NCBI GenBank assembly: GCA_001804345.1 | Contig: MHFU01000155.1 | Coordinates: 12,450 to 23,797 of the forward strand | Length of the DNA: 11,348 nt | Reading direction: 5' to 3' | Source of the DNA: Omnitrophica bacterium RIFOXYB12_FULL_50_7 | Lineage (GTDB): Bacteria; Omnitrophota; Omnitrophia; Omnitrophales; Aquincolibacteriaceae | In this document: one piece after another, positions 1 to 7,880 of the stretch | How the letters are laid out: every line of letters starts with the position of its first letter | How positions within the stretch are numbered: position 1 is the stretch's first letter | Position numbers and translations under genes: made by a program | The notes under the pieces: model-generated | What the model was told of the DNA's origin: nothing | What the model saw: the letters and a program-made list of their open reading frames with translations, nothing else | Databases searched by the model: none

Positions 1-2
1 TC

Positions 3-2300
3 TTTGTGAACGACGAAGTCTCGGTGGCGGAACATTTCAATTATGGATGGGCAGGTGTTTGCGGCGATCAATTTGTGATTCAATGTTCCAAACAACGGCA
101 GGTACTGGATCCATCTTTGAACGAGCAGACTAAGCTAATCTACGAGTCGAACCCGGGGGCCCTGGGCGGACTCCTTTCCAATTTGGGGCAATATCCCGCT
201 TTTGCGTCGCGCGACTACTATGAAAAATTCTCTAATTTTTCATTTGATCAGGCCATGTCACTTCACAAGGCAGCTTTCAGTGCCCGCGTCGCTGGGGGAA
301 AGAAATCAGCCGAAGTGAATGCGTTGGCAGCCGAGCTTGGACAAAGCGCAAAAGTTCCTAAAGGGGTCTATGATATCCTTTATTTTAACGATGTTTTCTT
401 TCAGCCGTGGCGGCTGATCCGTGGGTCCAATCCCGGACTTGCGGCTACAAGGCTAGGGAAAGATACAGACGATTTCCGCAAGACGGTCGAAGAATTTGAA
501 AAAAATTACCAGGGCCAAAAGCAGGTGGCGGTCCAGATAGATCCAAGTACTCTGGAACAGGGCATTGCCGGTTTGAAGACGACCTATAAGGAATATGAGC
601 GTGCTTTCAACGCTTACTACGGATATCTCGGGAAATTCTTTACGGACAGGACTTTCCCCGAATTTGGGATACCGGATTTGAGCGGATTCGAAGTGCAGGC
701 GTACACGGCGCGCGCCGAGCAGGAGATGACTGCGATCAAATTCAAAAATGCGGCCAAAGCACTTGATGAGATGAAACAGGGCTTCCGGGAGATGGAACAG
801 GCCGATCAGCAATTGATGACGGCCAGGGATCAAACGAGCTTACAGCAACAGGCGATCGTTGAGAAGGTGAAGGCTTTCTGGAATGCGCACCGGAATGATC
901 CGGATCTAACGCTCGTGCTTCAGGAGATCGAAAAGGCGAAAAAGGATTACGAGGGAATCCAAATGGGATTTGGAATTGCCGACCATATGCTTCCCGAAAA
1001 GGTCAAGAAGGCCATGTTAGGGGTGGGTGGAACAGATTTGTATGGCCAGTTGAGGGCGATCGAAGAGGAAGTCCTGGCAAAGCAGAAGCAAAAGCAGGAA
1101 GAAACACTTTTTTCGGACTATCTTTTGACGGGTCCTCGGGTGAACACCTATGATCTGAGCAAGGCCTACGGGGAGGTCGTGCTGCTTCCTGAGCAGCTCC
1201 GGCAGGGAAAGATATCTTTGACGGGATGGCTCTCTCATGTGGACGGTATCGATAAGATTCTTTTTTCCGAGGATGGCGGCAGGACTTGGCAGGAGATCCA
1301 GATCCAGCAGGCGGTCCAGGTCGAGTTCTCTCCGATCGCCGGAAAGCGTTATGATCCGAAGCTTCGTATCAAGACCAGGCTTTCGAAGGATTATGACCTG
1401 ACGTTTTTTCCGAATATCACAGGACTTGTTTACCGGGATGTTTCCTATGCCGACCTCGTAAAGGACGTGGTCACAAAGATCGCGAATGCCTATGAAAGCC
1501 AGAATACGGCGGATTTTGCTAGCCTGATCTCCCGGGATTATATCGGAAACAGGGTCTATCTTGAGGAAGGTGTCCGTTTCGATTTTGATATGTTCACGGA
1601 CATACGCCTGAAGATCTACATTGACCGCATTGAAAAACGCGGAGACTTGTATGTGGCGGACACGCACTGGGATAAGAGCCAGAACCCGCGCAAGACCGGC
1701 CAGCAGCAGATGACGACCGGAAAGACCGTGATGATGTTCTCACTTGAGGACGGTACTCTCAAGATCAAGAACCTGCGCGGGAATCTGATCTACGCAACGC
1801 TTTCACCCGAGATCGCCGAAGCAAGTGGACTCTCCCAGACGATCGTGGAGGAGATCAGGGTTGCCGAGTTCGAACGCAATCCCGTCCAGCCCGGCGCCGG
1901 CAATACTGTCAATTCCGGCGGTGTGGGTTCTTCGAAATTAAATGTCCGGACAGGTTCTGTGACCGCCATAGCGCCTATGCCGAATAGTGCGGATTTTGAT
2001 TTTTCATCCGGTAACGAAGTACCGTCCGGTTCTGGTGATATCACTTTTGAGTTCAACAATATTATGTTTGGTCAGATCCAAACGTCCGCTCAAAGTTTTG
2101 AAGCTCTTTCAGAGGCACCCTCAGGCGGATATGCCGGACCCATCACGCCGCTTCCTAGCGGTACAGTGATCGTTTTTACCACGGCCGAAGGGTATTTTGG
2201 CAAGATGAACGTTATCGGTGTGAACACTGTTGGGGCTAATGCAACGCTCAGTTTCCAATACGCTCTTCAAACCGACGGCTCTCGCAATCTCAGTACGTAA
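3..2300 (+). CDS. Large coiled-coil protein with Asp-box beta domain, NTF2-like domain and beta-rich C-terminal tip (5' partial)
   Basis: The reading frame is open from the first complete codon at position 3 to TAA at 2298-2300. The first possible start is GTG at 6, but only five bases precede it, no ribosome binding site is visible and the protein there has no signal peptide, so the gene most likely begins upstream. Residues below count from that GTG. Residues 1-375 are mostly helical and rich in Lys, Glu, Gln and Ala, with coiled-coil stretches around 230-375. Residues 379-478 form a beta-rich module containing SEDGGRTW (421-428), which fits the Asp-box consensus SxDxGxTW. Residues 479-609 resemble an NTF2/SnoaL-like fold and end in a block running from KIKNLRGN to EIAEASGL. 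A Gly/Ser linker with QPGAG (628-632) leads to a beta-rich tip starting at DFDF (663-666). The last third is paralogous to the gene at 3185-7612. The function is not recognised. Export is inferred from its paralogue, which has a signal peptide. Confidence 0.93.
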   Translation, partial: FVNDEVSVAEHFNYGWAGVCGDQFVIQCSKQRQVLDPSLNEQTKLIYESNPGALGGLLSNLGQYPAFASRDYYEKFSNFSFDQAMSLHKAAFSARVAGGKKSAEVNALAAELGQSAKVPKGVYDILYFNDVFFQPWRLIRGSNPGLAATRLGKDTDDFRKTVEEFEKNYQGQKQVAVQIDPSTLEQGIAGLKTTYKEYERAFNAYYGYLGKFFTDRTFPEFGIPDLSGFEVQAYTARAEQEMTAIKFKNAAKALDEMKQGFREMEQADQQLMTARDQTSLQQQAIVEKVKAFWNAHRNDPDLTLVLQEIEKAKKDYEGIQMGFGIADHMLPEKVKKAMLGVGGTDLYGQLRAIEEEVLAKQKQKQEETLFSDYLLTGPRVNTYDLSKAYGEVVLLPEQLRQGKISLTGWLSHVDGIDKILFSEDGGRTWQEIQIQQAVQVEFSPIAGKRYDPKLRIKTRLSKDYDLTFFPNITGLVYRDVSYADLVKDVVTKIANAYESQNTADFASLISRDYIGNRVYLEEGVRFDFDMFTDIRLKIYIDRIEKRGDLYVADTHWDKSQNPRKTGQQQMTTGKTVMMFSLEDGTLKIKNLRGNLIYATLSPEIAEASGLSQTIVEEIRVAEFERNPVQPGAGNTVNSGGVGSSKLNVRTGSVTAIAPMPNSADFDFSSGNEVPSGSGDITFEFNNIMFGQIQTSAQSFEALSEAPSGGYAGPITPLPSGTVIVFTTAEGYFGKMNVIGVNTVGANATLSFQYALQTDGSRNLST
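1440..1832 (+). repeat. Duplicated NTF2-like domain, copy 1
   Basis: This segment encodes 131 residues that align without a gap to the segment at 6701-7093. By hand count about 78 of 131 residues are identical. The last 24 residues are identical in both copies, and a 23-nt stretch (1782-1804) is identical at DNA level to 7043-7065. The pattern is an amphipathic helix (AYE.QN..F), a conserved LEEGVR.DFD.F segment, then strands with RIEKRGD and a final hairpin. That resembles NTF2/SnoaL-like domains, an assignment made by pattern only. The flanking parts of the two genes are much more divergent. Confidence 0.85.
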
Positions 2301-2336
2301 TAGTTTCGAATAGCAATAACCTTTCGCGAGTGTGGA

Positions 2337-3188
2337 ATGAATAAGCTTCTTACCTCATTTGTTGTCATGACCATTTTTCTTACACTGCCATTGGGATCAG
2401 CCTCTTTACTTTTGGCAGCACAGAACGGTCAAGCCGTCAAGCAGGGCGCTGCATCAAAAGGCCCTCAAGAAGAAATCAAGAGCCTTGAAAGACGGATCAC
2501 CGCCGGTAACGAGTTCTTGTCAAAGCAGGATGTCCTTTGCGGGACTCTCGATGGTATGATTTCAGAAATCCGCCAGATCCAGTTACACATTCCCGCCTCC
2601 ATTACCTGGAAGGAGATGGACGAAACTTTTTCAAAACGGACTGACTCCAGGGAAGCTGCGAAGTACTTCAGTCTTTTATCTCAGGCCCTCTCTTCACTCA
2701 GCGCGGGCATCATGTCAGACGCCGTTACGGCGGATGCCGGCAACGTGACGAAAGAGGCCGGCAAAGCCGGCGCGTCCTTGACCAAGCTCGAAGAGGCGTT
2801 ACGCATGACCCCGGAACAAATCGCCGGCAAGATGAAGGCCGATGGTTCACGGCCCAATCTTTCCAGGATAGCATTCCCGGAAAAACCGCCCCAAGGTATC
2901 GTTGAGACAAAACCGGAAGTCATTGAAAAAATGCTGGCAAGCGGAGAGGCGGTAAAAGCCGCCGATCTTACGGATGCAACTAAACCTGACGAGCAGACAA
3001 TCTTGTCGGGAAGGTCAGGCGATCTTATCCAGGCATGCGAGAGCTCTCTGACGGATTTGCAGCAGCTCAGGCTCAGTCTTACTGTATTGAGCCGTTCGGT
3101 CGGTGTGTCTCTGGCGCTTCTGAATGATGAGGTGAGGGCGCTCCGTTTTCGCTTACTCGGAAAACCGGAGGAGGGCGGGAAGAAGTGA
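2337..3188 (+). CDS. Exported helical protein with two cysteines, translationally coupled to the giant protein downstream
   Basis: The product is 283 residues and is not a family I recognise. ATG at 2337 is chosen because it gives a good Sec signal peptide: MNK, then a hydrophobic core (LLTSFVVMTIFLTLPLG), with likely cleavage near SLLLA-AQ (around residue 27). The ribosome binding site is weak, with only a GAG about six bases upstream. The 36-nt gap after the preceding stop suggests coupled or operonic expression. The mature protein is predicted mostly alpha-helical, with heptad-like stretches around 44-130 and 225-275, and a Pro/Lys-rich middle (about 165-200, containing EKPPQG). It has exactly two cysteines, C68 and C234, which could form a disulfide outside the cytoplasm. 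Its TGA overlaps the GTG of the next gene, so the two products are probably made together; a partner or chaperone role for the giant neighbour is inference. No enzyme motif is visible. Confidence 0.9.
   Translation: MNKLLTSFVVMTIFLTLPLGSASLLLAAQNGQAVKQGAASKGPQEEIKSLERRITAGNEFLSKQDVLCGTLDGMISEIRQIQLHIPASITWKEMDETFSKRTDSREAAKYFSLLSQALSSLSAGIMSDAVTADAGNVTKEAGKAGASLTKLEEALRMTPEQIAGKMKADGSRPNLSRIAFPEKPPQGIVETKPEVIEKMLASGEAVKAADLTDATKPDEQTILSGRSGDLIQACESSLTDLQQLRLSLTVLSRSVGVSLALLNDEVRALRFRLLGKPEEGGKK
3167..3175 (+). promoter_or_regulatory. Ribosome binding site of the 1475-residue gene
   Basis: GGAGGAGGG lies 9 nt before the GTG at 3185, inside the last codons of the preceding gene. It is a strong Shine-Dalgarno match and supports the GTG start. 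The stop and start codons overlap as GTGA (3185-3188), the classical arrangement for translational coupling. Confidence 0.8.
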
Positions 3189-6100
3189 AGACTACAACAA
3201 GAAGAACAGGTTCGGGCTCGGCCGTCAGGCGAGGGATAGTGTTCGTAGTAACACTTGCCATGATCTGGTCGCCCATAGCGGTCGAGGCGCAGAACGTCGC
3301 AAGCATTGTGAACGAAAGACAGAAGAATATCGACACAGCTCTCAAGGCGATTAGCGAGGCTGAGTCCGGTGTTGTGAAGGCCCTGGAGAAGGCACGAAGT
3401 CCTGACGCCGTTGCCGGGGATCCCCAGCCATGGCGCGAGCTAGCCGGTCAGATGAGTCGTTATACTCAGACAGTAGACGGTAATCTTCAGGTCATCGATG
3501 ACAATATGAAGATCATTCTCGAGGCCGATCCGGGTGCCGTGCAGCCGATCATAAGCCTTAAGTCTCCGCTCGGGGACGCGTTGCAGAAGGTCAGGGAACG
3601 CAAGAGCCAGATCGAGAAGGCTTACAAAGAGCTTCAAAATCTGATCCTTAATGTTGATGCGCAGATTGCGGATATAACGAGAAGGATTGTTGCCGCCGCC
3701 CAGAGCGGTACCGTCGATACTGTCATCGGAGGCCTGCTTCCTGATTCCATTACGGATCTTGTACTCGACGAGGGCGGCGGACTTGCTATGACGCTTGCGT
3801 GGACGCTTGGCGCGACGACGCTCGGTGGCGTGCTCGCCGCCGGCCTTGTTCTCAAGAAAGGGTGGGATTTCTATAAGGCCTCGACCGAGGTCGCGCAGAA
3901 GATAAAGGCGCTGGAGGATATCAGGGAGGCGCTGTTACGATTAAAGAAGATGTATCAGGAGCTGGTCGAAAGCCTTGAGCCGGCACTCACCGAAGCGATC
4001 GCGATTGAAGCAGACCTGACAAAGCATGGCAAGGAGATCGAGAGGCTCCAGCAGAAGGCTGTGACGATGACCTCCGGTTGGCAGCGCCGGGCCCAGGTAT
4101 TCGAAACGGTCGAGAAGGAGAAGTACGAACCGCCGGCGCCTCCCGCATCGACGGCCAGCCCCTATGCCGGTCCCTCATTGGATTATGGAGAAGCGAAAAG
4201 CGAATCCCGTGCAGCCTGGCAGGATCTGCTGGATAATAAAATAGATGGTGCGACCTATCGTTTACGGGTCGAGGCTGCAAAGAACGGGGCCGCCAAGAAG
4301 TGCTGGGAAAATATGGAACCGTACCGCCAGAAGTCGGCCGCTGTCGCAGACCAATGGAATAAGGCGCTCGAAGCCCGCAATGCGCAATGGCCTGCGATCG
4401 CCGAGGTCCTCGATCAAGAGAATAAAGATCCCAGGAACTTTTATTGGAATCCGATCTCCGGGGTGATACGGATCAGCAACACGCCGGGCATGATCGCGTT
4501 CTGGAAGCATAGGAAGGAAGGCGAGGAGATCAATAACCGTTTTATGACCCTGACCAGACAGGTCGGCGCAGAATACGCTCGGGCGGATGCGAGCGAGAAT
4601 AAGGCCTATACCCAATGCATCACGACGATCGATACGGAGCGTGCAGACAGGGAGAAGGCTGAAGGAGCGAACCTTGCCTCCTTTTATGACACATTCAAGA
4701 AGTGGGAGTCCTTCGAGTGGACGAGAAAGTATTCGGAATACGGGGCGTTCGGAGATCAGGTCAATATCACTATCCCGCTCAGGCAGATAGGCTGGAGCGG
4801 GGAGAGCCTGGGATGGGCGGCCTGGGAAGGCACGTTCAGGTTTCCTGCTGTTACCGGCGGTATGAAATCGTCATCAGTGGCCGGTCCGCTGAAGGGTGCC
4901 GTAGAGCGGTATGCCGAATGGCAGAAGGGCGTCAAAGAGACTGTTTCTGACATGAGGGAGATATTCTCGTCGGCGCGATCGCAGGAAAGCACTGCCTCAG
5001 GGCTCGCGAGCGAAGCTGACAGCATGGGATCGAAGGTCGCCGAGAGGGTCGAGGCATGGCTCTATCTGAATCGGTACGCGAATTATATGGATGCGCGTGA
5101 GGTGCTTAAGAGGTTGAAGAACTATAAGCCAATCTATGAGTTGCTGTCGGAGGAGAATGGCGCCCAGGCGGAAGCGTATCTCAAGGACGCGGAGAAGTTT
5201 GGCGACGATGCGTCGACTGCCGCCTCTTTGATGGCACAGGCGCCGTCTGTGTTGGATGCCGCATCGCGTACGGTAAAGTACAGGGATGCGGTATTTAATG
5301 TGCTTCAAAATAATAATATTGGTTCATCGGGCGGGCTTATCGGGGTCCTGTCCGGACAGTACGGTATAAATCAGAAGATGCTTGCAGAATTGGAATCGAT
5401 GATAGCGGGATTCGCGTCCGAGGATAAACTCAAAGCGTACGTCTCGTCGATCTTGCCTTTGCAGCAGGCATATGGTGTTCAGCGGAATAAGGTCCTGACG
5501 AAGAGAGAGATCGAAGATATACGGAAGCAACTCCGCAGTCAGGCCGCCAAAATCGCCAGGGCCAGGGATGACTATGCCGAGGCGTATTCACAGATGGCAG
5601 GCGCGGAGAAAGAGCTCGACGGGAAACTTGTACCGCTCAAGGCGGCCATCGCGCCTATTTTTCCCGCGCAGCTTAAATTCCTGTCAAAGAGGTCCGTTCT
5701 CGATGAGGTGGCGTCAGAAGGAATCAGTGAACCGTATCTGCCCGATCCCGCGAAGCTTCCCGATCTCCTCGAAGGTGTTGAGAATCTCCTCACGAAGTAT
5801 ATAGAACTCTCTGAAAAATATTATGCGCTCGTCACGCCGATGCTCGAGCGGCTCAAGAAGGAGCCGACGCGTGAGATACAACTTTTAGAAAAGCTTGCGA
5901 AACGAGTGGACGAGCAAGGGGCGGGCTGGCTTGCGCTGGAAGGCAATAAATTCACGAAAAAATGGAACGAGATAAGCAGCCAGGCCCACGACATCCTCAC
6001 TTCGCGTCCCGATGTGCCATCGACTCCGGGCAGTGCTTTGAATAAAGCGTACTTTAGCGTCATGGCTAAATTGGATGTTTTGCAAAAACAGTTTTACAGA

Positions 6101-7612
6101 AAGTTCATCATCCATAAGATCCCCGCGATTGTCGAGGAACTGCGTGTTCAGATCGCCGCGGTGACGAAGTTTCTCAAGGCTCCGGATAAGAATGGCGGAA
6201 CACCCGCCGCTATCTCGTGGCGCCAGAAGCTCGAGTCGCTGATCGGCCCCGGGTCGGATGCGGATAGTCTCAAATCAGAGCCTGAGGTGGTGCCGCTGGT
6301 GGCAGAGATCAGCAAGCTTATCGTCAAGATCCAGGCGCTTGCCCAGCGGGAGGATGAACTCGCATGGCTGCGGACTTCGTGCCGCGTTGAAGGCGCCCGT
6401 CTTAATGGCGAGGCACTTACGAATGCTATGGGTCAGACTGTCGTTTTGACAAAGAACGATCTGAAATCAGGTGCTGTCGAGATAACATTCGGAATCTCTG
6501 CCGTAGACAAGATCGACGCGCTTCTAATCTCTGAGGACAACGGCAAGAGCTGGAAAGGTATTTCGAAGTCACAGAATGTCACCTATTCTTTTGTGCCCCA
6601 ACCCAACCAGCCGTATCAGCCAAGGGTCAAGATGAAGACGGCCATTGTGGAAATCGAAAGCGAGATCTTTCCGGGAGTATCGTCCATCCAGTACAGGGAT
6701 ATCGATTTCATGAAGCTCGTCGCCGAGACGCTCAAGAAATTGGCGGATGCGTACGAGCAGCAGAACGTGTCGATTTTTTCTGATTGCGTGTCCCGCGACT
6801 TTCTTGGGAATAAAACATCCCTGGAAGAAGGGGTCCGGTATGATTTTGATACGTTTAACGGAATTCGCCTGGTGCTGTTTATCAATCGAATCGAAAAGCG
6901 CGGGGATCAATTTGCGGCCGAGGTCAAATGGAACAAGGACCAAACGGTCCGGAAGACCGGGCGGCAGCAACGCACTAGCGGAAATACCACAATGATCTTT
7001 GTTTTCGAGGATGGGGCGATGAAGATCAAAAACCTTCGCGGCAATCTGATCTACGCAACGCTTTCCCCGGAGATTGCCGAAGCGAGCGGTCTTGGGCAGA
7101 GCGAGATCGATGCGATCAGGAAGGCTCGAGAATCGGGCATGGGGGCTCAGCCCGGTGCTGGCAGCGGGGATGATACGGGAAAAAAAGGCGGGGATGGAGC
7201 GCCGATGGCCACGGCGACGCTTACGACCGGGACCTTCACGTTGACGCAGTACAAACTGCCGCACCCTCCCGATTTTGATATTGAGGGATTTAATTTCAAA
7301 AATCAGTCGAAGACGCGTGAGACAAGCCCCTTTCCGGTCCAGGCCGATTTCAGGCGTCGCGAGGGATGGATCGAATCCAGCTCGGGCGTGGTGGACCTTG
7401 GCTCTGTCGGGATCGAGAGTGTGGATGAAGCGCCCGCTTCGGGATATGCCGGAAACGCGAGCGGCGCTCAAGGCCACGTGTTTGCGGTCCGTCTTTTGGA
7501 CGGAACCTACGCCCTTGTCGAAACGCAGTCCCTCGCGGATATTTTTAACACGCCGAACACTAGTACTTTTAAGTATAAATATCAGCGGAACGGAACCCGA
7601 TCTTTCAAATAG
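3185..7612 (+). CDS. Giant exported coiled-coil protein (1475 aa) with Asp-box beta domain, NTF2-like domain and beta-rich tip
   Basis: GTG at 3185 is supported by a strong ribosome binding site and by the N-terminus it gives: a basic region (RR at 6-7 and 15-16), a hydrophobic core at 17-33 and likely cleavage after VEA (residue 35). Use of Tat instead of Sec is possible but the consensus is poor. Residues 40-160 are helical. Residues 199-223 form a second hydrophobic, Gly/Ala/Leu-rich segment that could span a membrane. A coiled coil (about 226-305) and a Pro-rich hinge (314-331) follow, then a long helical body to about 1085, interrupted by a Trp/Gly-rich patch (about 525-560) that looks like beta structure. 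The C-terminal third matches the gene at 3-2300: beta module with SEDNGKSW (1116-1123), NTF2-like domain (1173-1303), QPGAG linker (1322-1326) and a beta-rich tip from DFDI (1363). The function is not recognised; a surface or envelope structural protein is plausible. TAG ends the gene at 7610-7612. Confidence 0.96.
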   Translation: MKTTTRRTGSGSAVRRGIVFVVTLAMIWSPIAVEAQNVASIVNERQKNIDTALKAISEAESGVVKALEKARSPDAVAGDPQPWRELAGQMSRYTQTVDGNLQVIDDNMKIILEADPGAVQPIISLKSPLGDALQKVRERKSQIEKAYKELQNLILNVDAQIADITRRIVAAAQSGTVDTVIGGLLPDSITDLVLDEGGGLAMTLAWTLGATTLGGVLAAGLVLKKGWDFYKASTEVAQKIKALEDIREALLRLKKMYQELVESLEPALTEAIAIEADLTKHGKEIERLQQKAVTMTSGWQRRAQVFETVEKEKYEPPAPPASTASPYAGPSLDYGEAKSESRAAWQDLLDNKIDGATYRLRVEAAKNGAAKKCWENMEPYRQKSAAVADQWNKALEARNAQWPAIAEVLDQENKDPRNFYWNPISGVIRISNTPGMIAFWKHRKEGEEINNRFMTLTRQVGAEYARADASENKAYTQCITTIDTERADREKAEGANLASFYDTFKKWESFEWTRKYSEYGAFGDQVNITIPLRQIGWSGESLGWAAWEGTFRFPAVTGGMKSSSVAGPLKGAVERYAEWQKGVKETVSDMREIFSSARSQESTASGLASEADSMGSKVAERVEAWLYLNRYANYMDAREVLKRLKNYKPIYELLSEENGAQAEAYLKDAEKFGDDASTAASLMAQAPSVLDAASRTVKYRDAVFNVLQNNNIGSSGGLIGVLSGQYGINQKMLAELESMIAGFASEDKLKAYVSSILPLQQAYGVQRNKVLTKREIEDIRKQLRSQAAKIARARDDYAEAYSQMAGAEKELDGKLVPLKAAIAPIFPAQLKFLSKRSVLDEVASEGISEPYLPDPAKLPDLLEGVENLLTKYIELSEKYYALVTPMLERLKKEPTREIQLLEKLAKRVDEQGAGWLALEGNKFTKKWNEISSQAHDILTSRPDVPSTPGSALNKAYFSVMAKLDVLQKQFYRKFIIHKIPAIVEELRVQIAAVTKFLKAPDKNGGTPAAISWRQKLESLIGPGSDADSLKSEPEVVPLVAEISKLIVKIQALAQREDELAWLRTSCRVEGARLNGEALTNAMGQTVVLTKNDLKSGAVEITFGISAVDKIDALLISEDNGKSWKGISKSQNVTYSFVPQPNQPYQPRVKMKTAIVEIESEIFPGVSSIQYRDIDFMKLVAETLKKLADAYEQQNVSIFSDCVSRDFLGNKTSLEEGVRYDFDTFNGIRLVLFINRIEKRGDQFAAEVKWNKDQTVRKTGRQQRTSGNTTMIFVFEDGAMKIKNLRGNLIYATLSPEIAEASGLGQSEIDAIRKARESGMGAQPGAGSGDDTGKKGGDGAPMATATLTTGTFTLTQYKLPHPPDFDIEGFNFKNQSKTRETSPFPVQADFRRREGWIESSSGVVDLGSVGIESVDEAPASGYAGNASGAQGHVFAVRLLDGTYALVETQSLADIFNTPNTSTFKYKYQRNGTRSFK
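6701..7093 (+). repeat. Duplicated NTF2-like domain, copy 2
   Basis: This is the partner of 1440-1832, about 60% identical over 131 gap-free residues by hand count. The 24-residue closing block (residues 1280-1303 of this protein) matches the other copy without a change, and 7043-7065 is identical at DNA level to 1782-1804. The Asp-box module just before it is also related but more diverged. Such strong local conservation between otherwise divergent neighbours suggests either tight functional constraint or gene conversion. Confidence 0.85.
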
Positions 7613-7633
7613 GGAATGGCCCACTGTAGAAAT

Positions 7634-7794
7634 GCAGAGCCAATGAACTCGATTTCAGGCAAGGCAGTGATCGTTTTTACCGCAGCAGAAGGATCTTTCG
7701 GCAAAAGGCGCGTTCCTGGCGTGGACACTATGGGGGCCAGGGCAACGTTTGGTTTCCAATACGATCTTCAACCCCGCGCAATTTGTGCACCTAA
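7634..7794 (+). pseudogene. Decayed 3' end of a paralogue of the first gene (orphan C-terminal tip fragment)
   Basis: Directly after the stop of the giant gene, 7665-7771 aligns without gaps to 2164-2270, the 3' end of the first gene, at a constant offset of 5501. It includes an exact 17-nt match (7665-7681 to 2164-2180). Translated, 24 of 35 residues match in the core (VIVFT.AEG.FGK..V.GV). A net 7-nt deletion then shifts the frame. In the new frame the sequence reads RNLCT followed by TAA at 7792-7794, against RNLST and TAA at the end of the first gene. Homology therefore runs through the stop codon. Weaker similarity reaches back to about 7634. It has no start, no ribosome binding site and no upstream domains, so it is a remnant and not a gene. 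Its first part is in frame with the giant gene beyond that gene's TAG, but the giant gene already has its own complete tip. Confidence 0.78.
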
Positions 7795-7870
7795 TATTTT
7801 TGTGGAGAAGGTTTATCATGTGCGGGGCGATGACTCCACGGTTATGAATTAGAAACAAAAACATAAAAAA
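7795..7870. other. Short non-coding leader upstream of the last gene
   Basis: This stretch has no convincing gene. It contains a 6-bp inverted repeat GTGGAG/CTCCAC (7802-7807 and 7834-7839, loop of 26 nt) and a possible nine-codon reading frame (ATG at 7818, TGA at 7845-7847) preceded by GGAGAAGG. It ends in an A-rich tract just before the ribosome binding site of the next gene. I could not find a -35/-10 pair with normal spacing, nor a hairpin followed by a T run, so neither a promoter nor a terminator is called. Confidence 0.35.
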
Positions 7871-7876
7871 AGGAGG
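7871..7876 (+). promoter_or_regulatory. Ribosome binding site of the last gene
   Basis: A perfect AGGAGG follows an A-rich, probably unstructured leader and sits 4 nt before the GTG at 7881. It decides the start, because the ATG two bases upstream (7879) is followed at once by TGA. Confidence 0.85.
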
Positions 7877-7880
7877 ACAT

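Noticed and set aside
1017..1667. A 216-codon open frame on the minus strand within the first gene
   Set aside because: It is opposite the conserved Asp-box and NTF2-like region, has no convincing ribosome binding site, and the + strand frame carries all homology.
6569..7624. A 351-codon open frame on the minus strand, antisense to the end of the giant gene
   Set aside because: It lies opposite a domain conserved in two paralogues on the + strand, and its translation is Arg/His/Leu-rich low-complexity text with no recognisable motif. It is a codon-usage shadow.
7715..7741. Hairpin CCTGGC/GCCAGG as a terminator
   Set aside because: The loop is long, no T run follows, and the bases lie within the former coding region of the remnant.
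7783..7819. Promoter built from TTGTGC and TATCAT
   Set aside because: The spacer would be 25 nt, far from the usual 16-18, and neither element is otherwise convincing.
7616..7852. A 78-codon + strand frame after the giant gene as a real small gene
   Set aside because: No ribosome binding site precedes its ATG. Its similarity to the first gene's 3' end breaks at a frameshift, and the homologous stop is in another frame. A remnant explains it better.
7610..7852. Stop-codon readthrough of the giant gene's TAG into the in-frame tail
   Set aside because: The giant protein already ends with a complete tip like that of its paralogue, the tail is frameshifted relative to its source, and no readthrough signal is evident.
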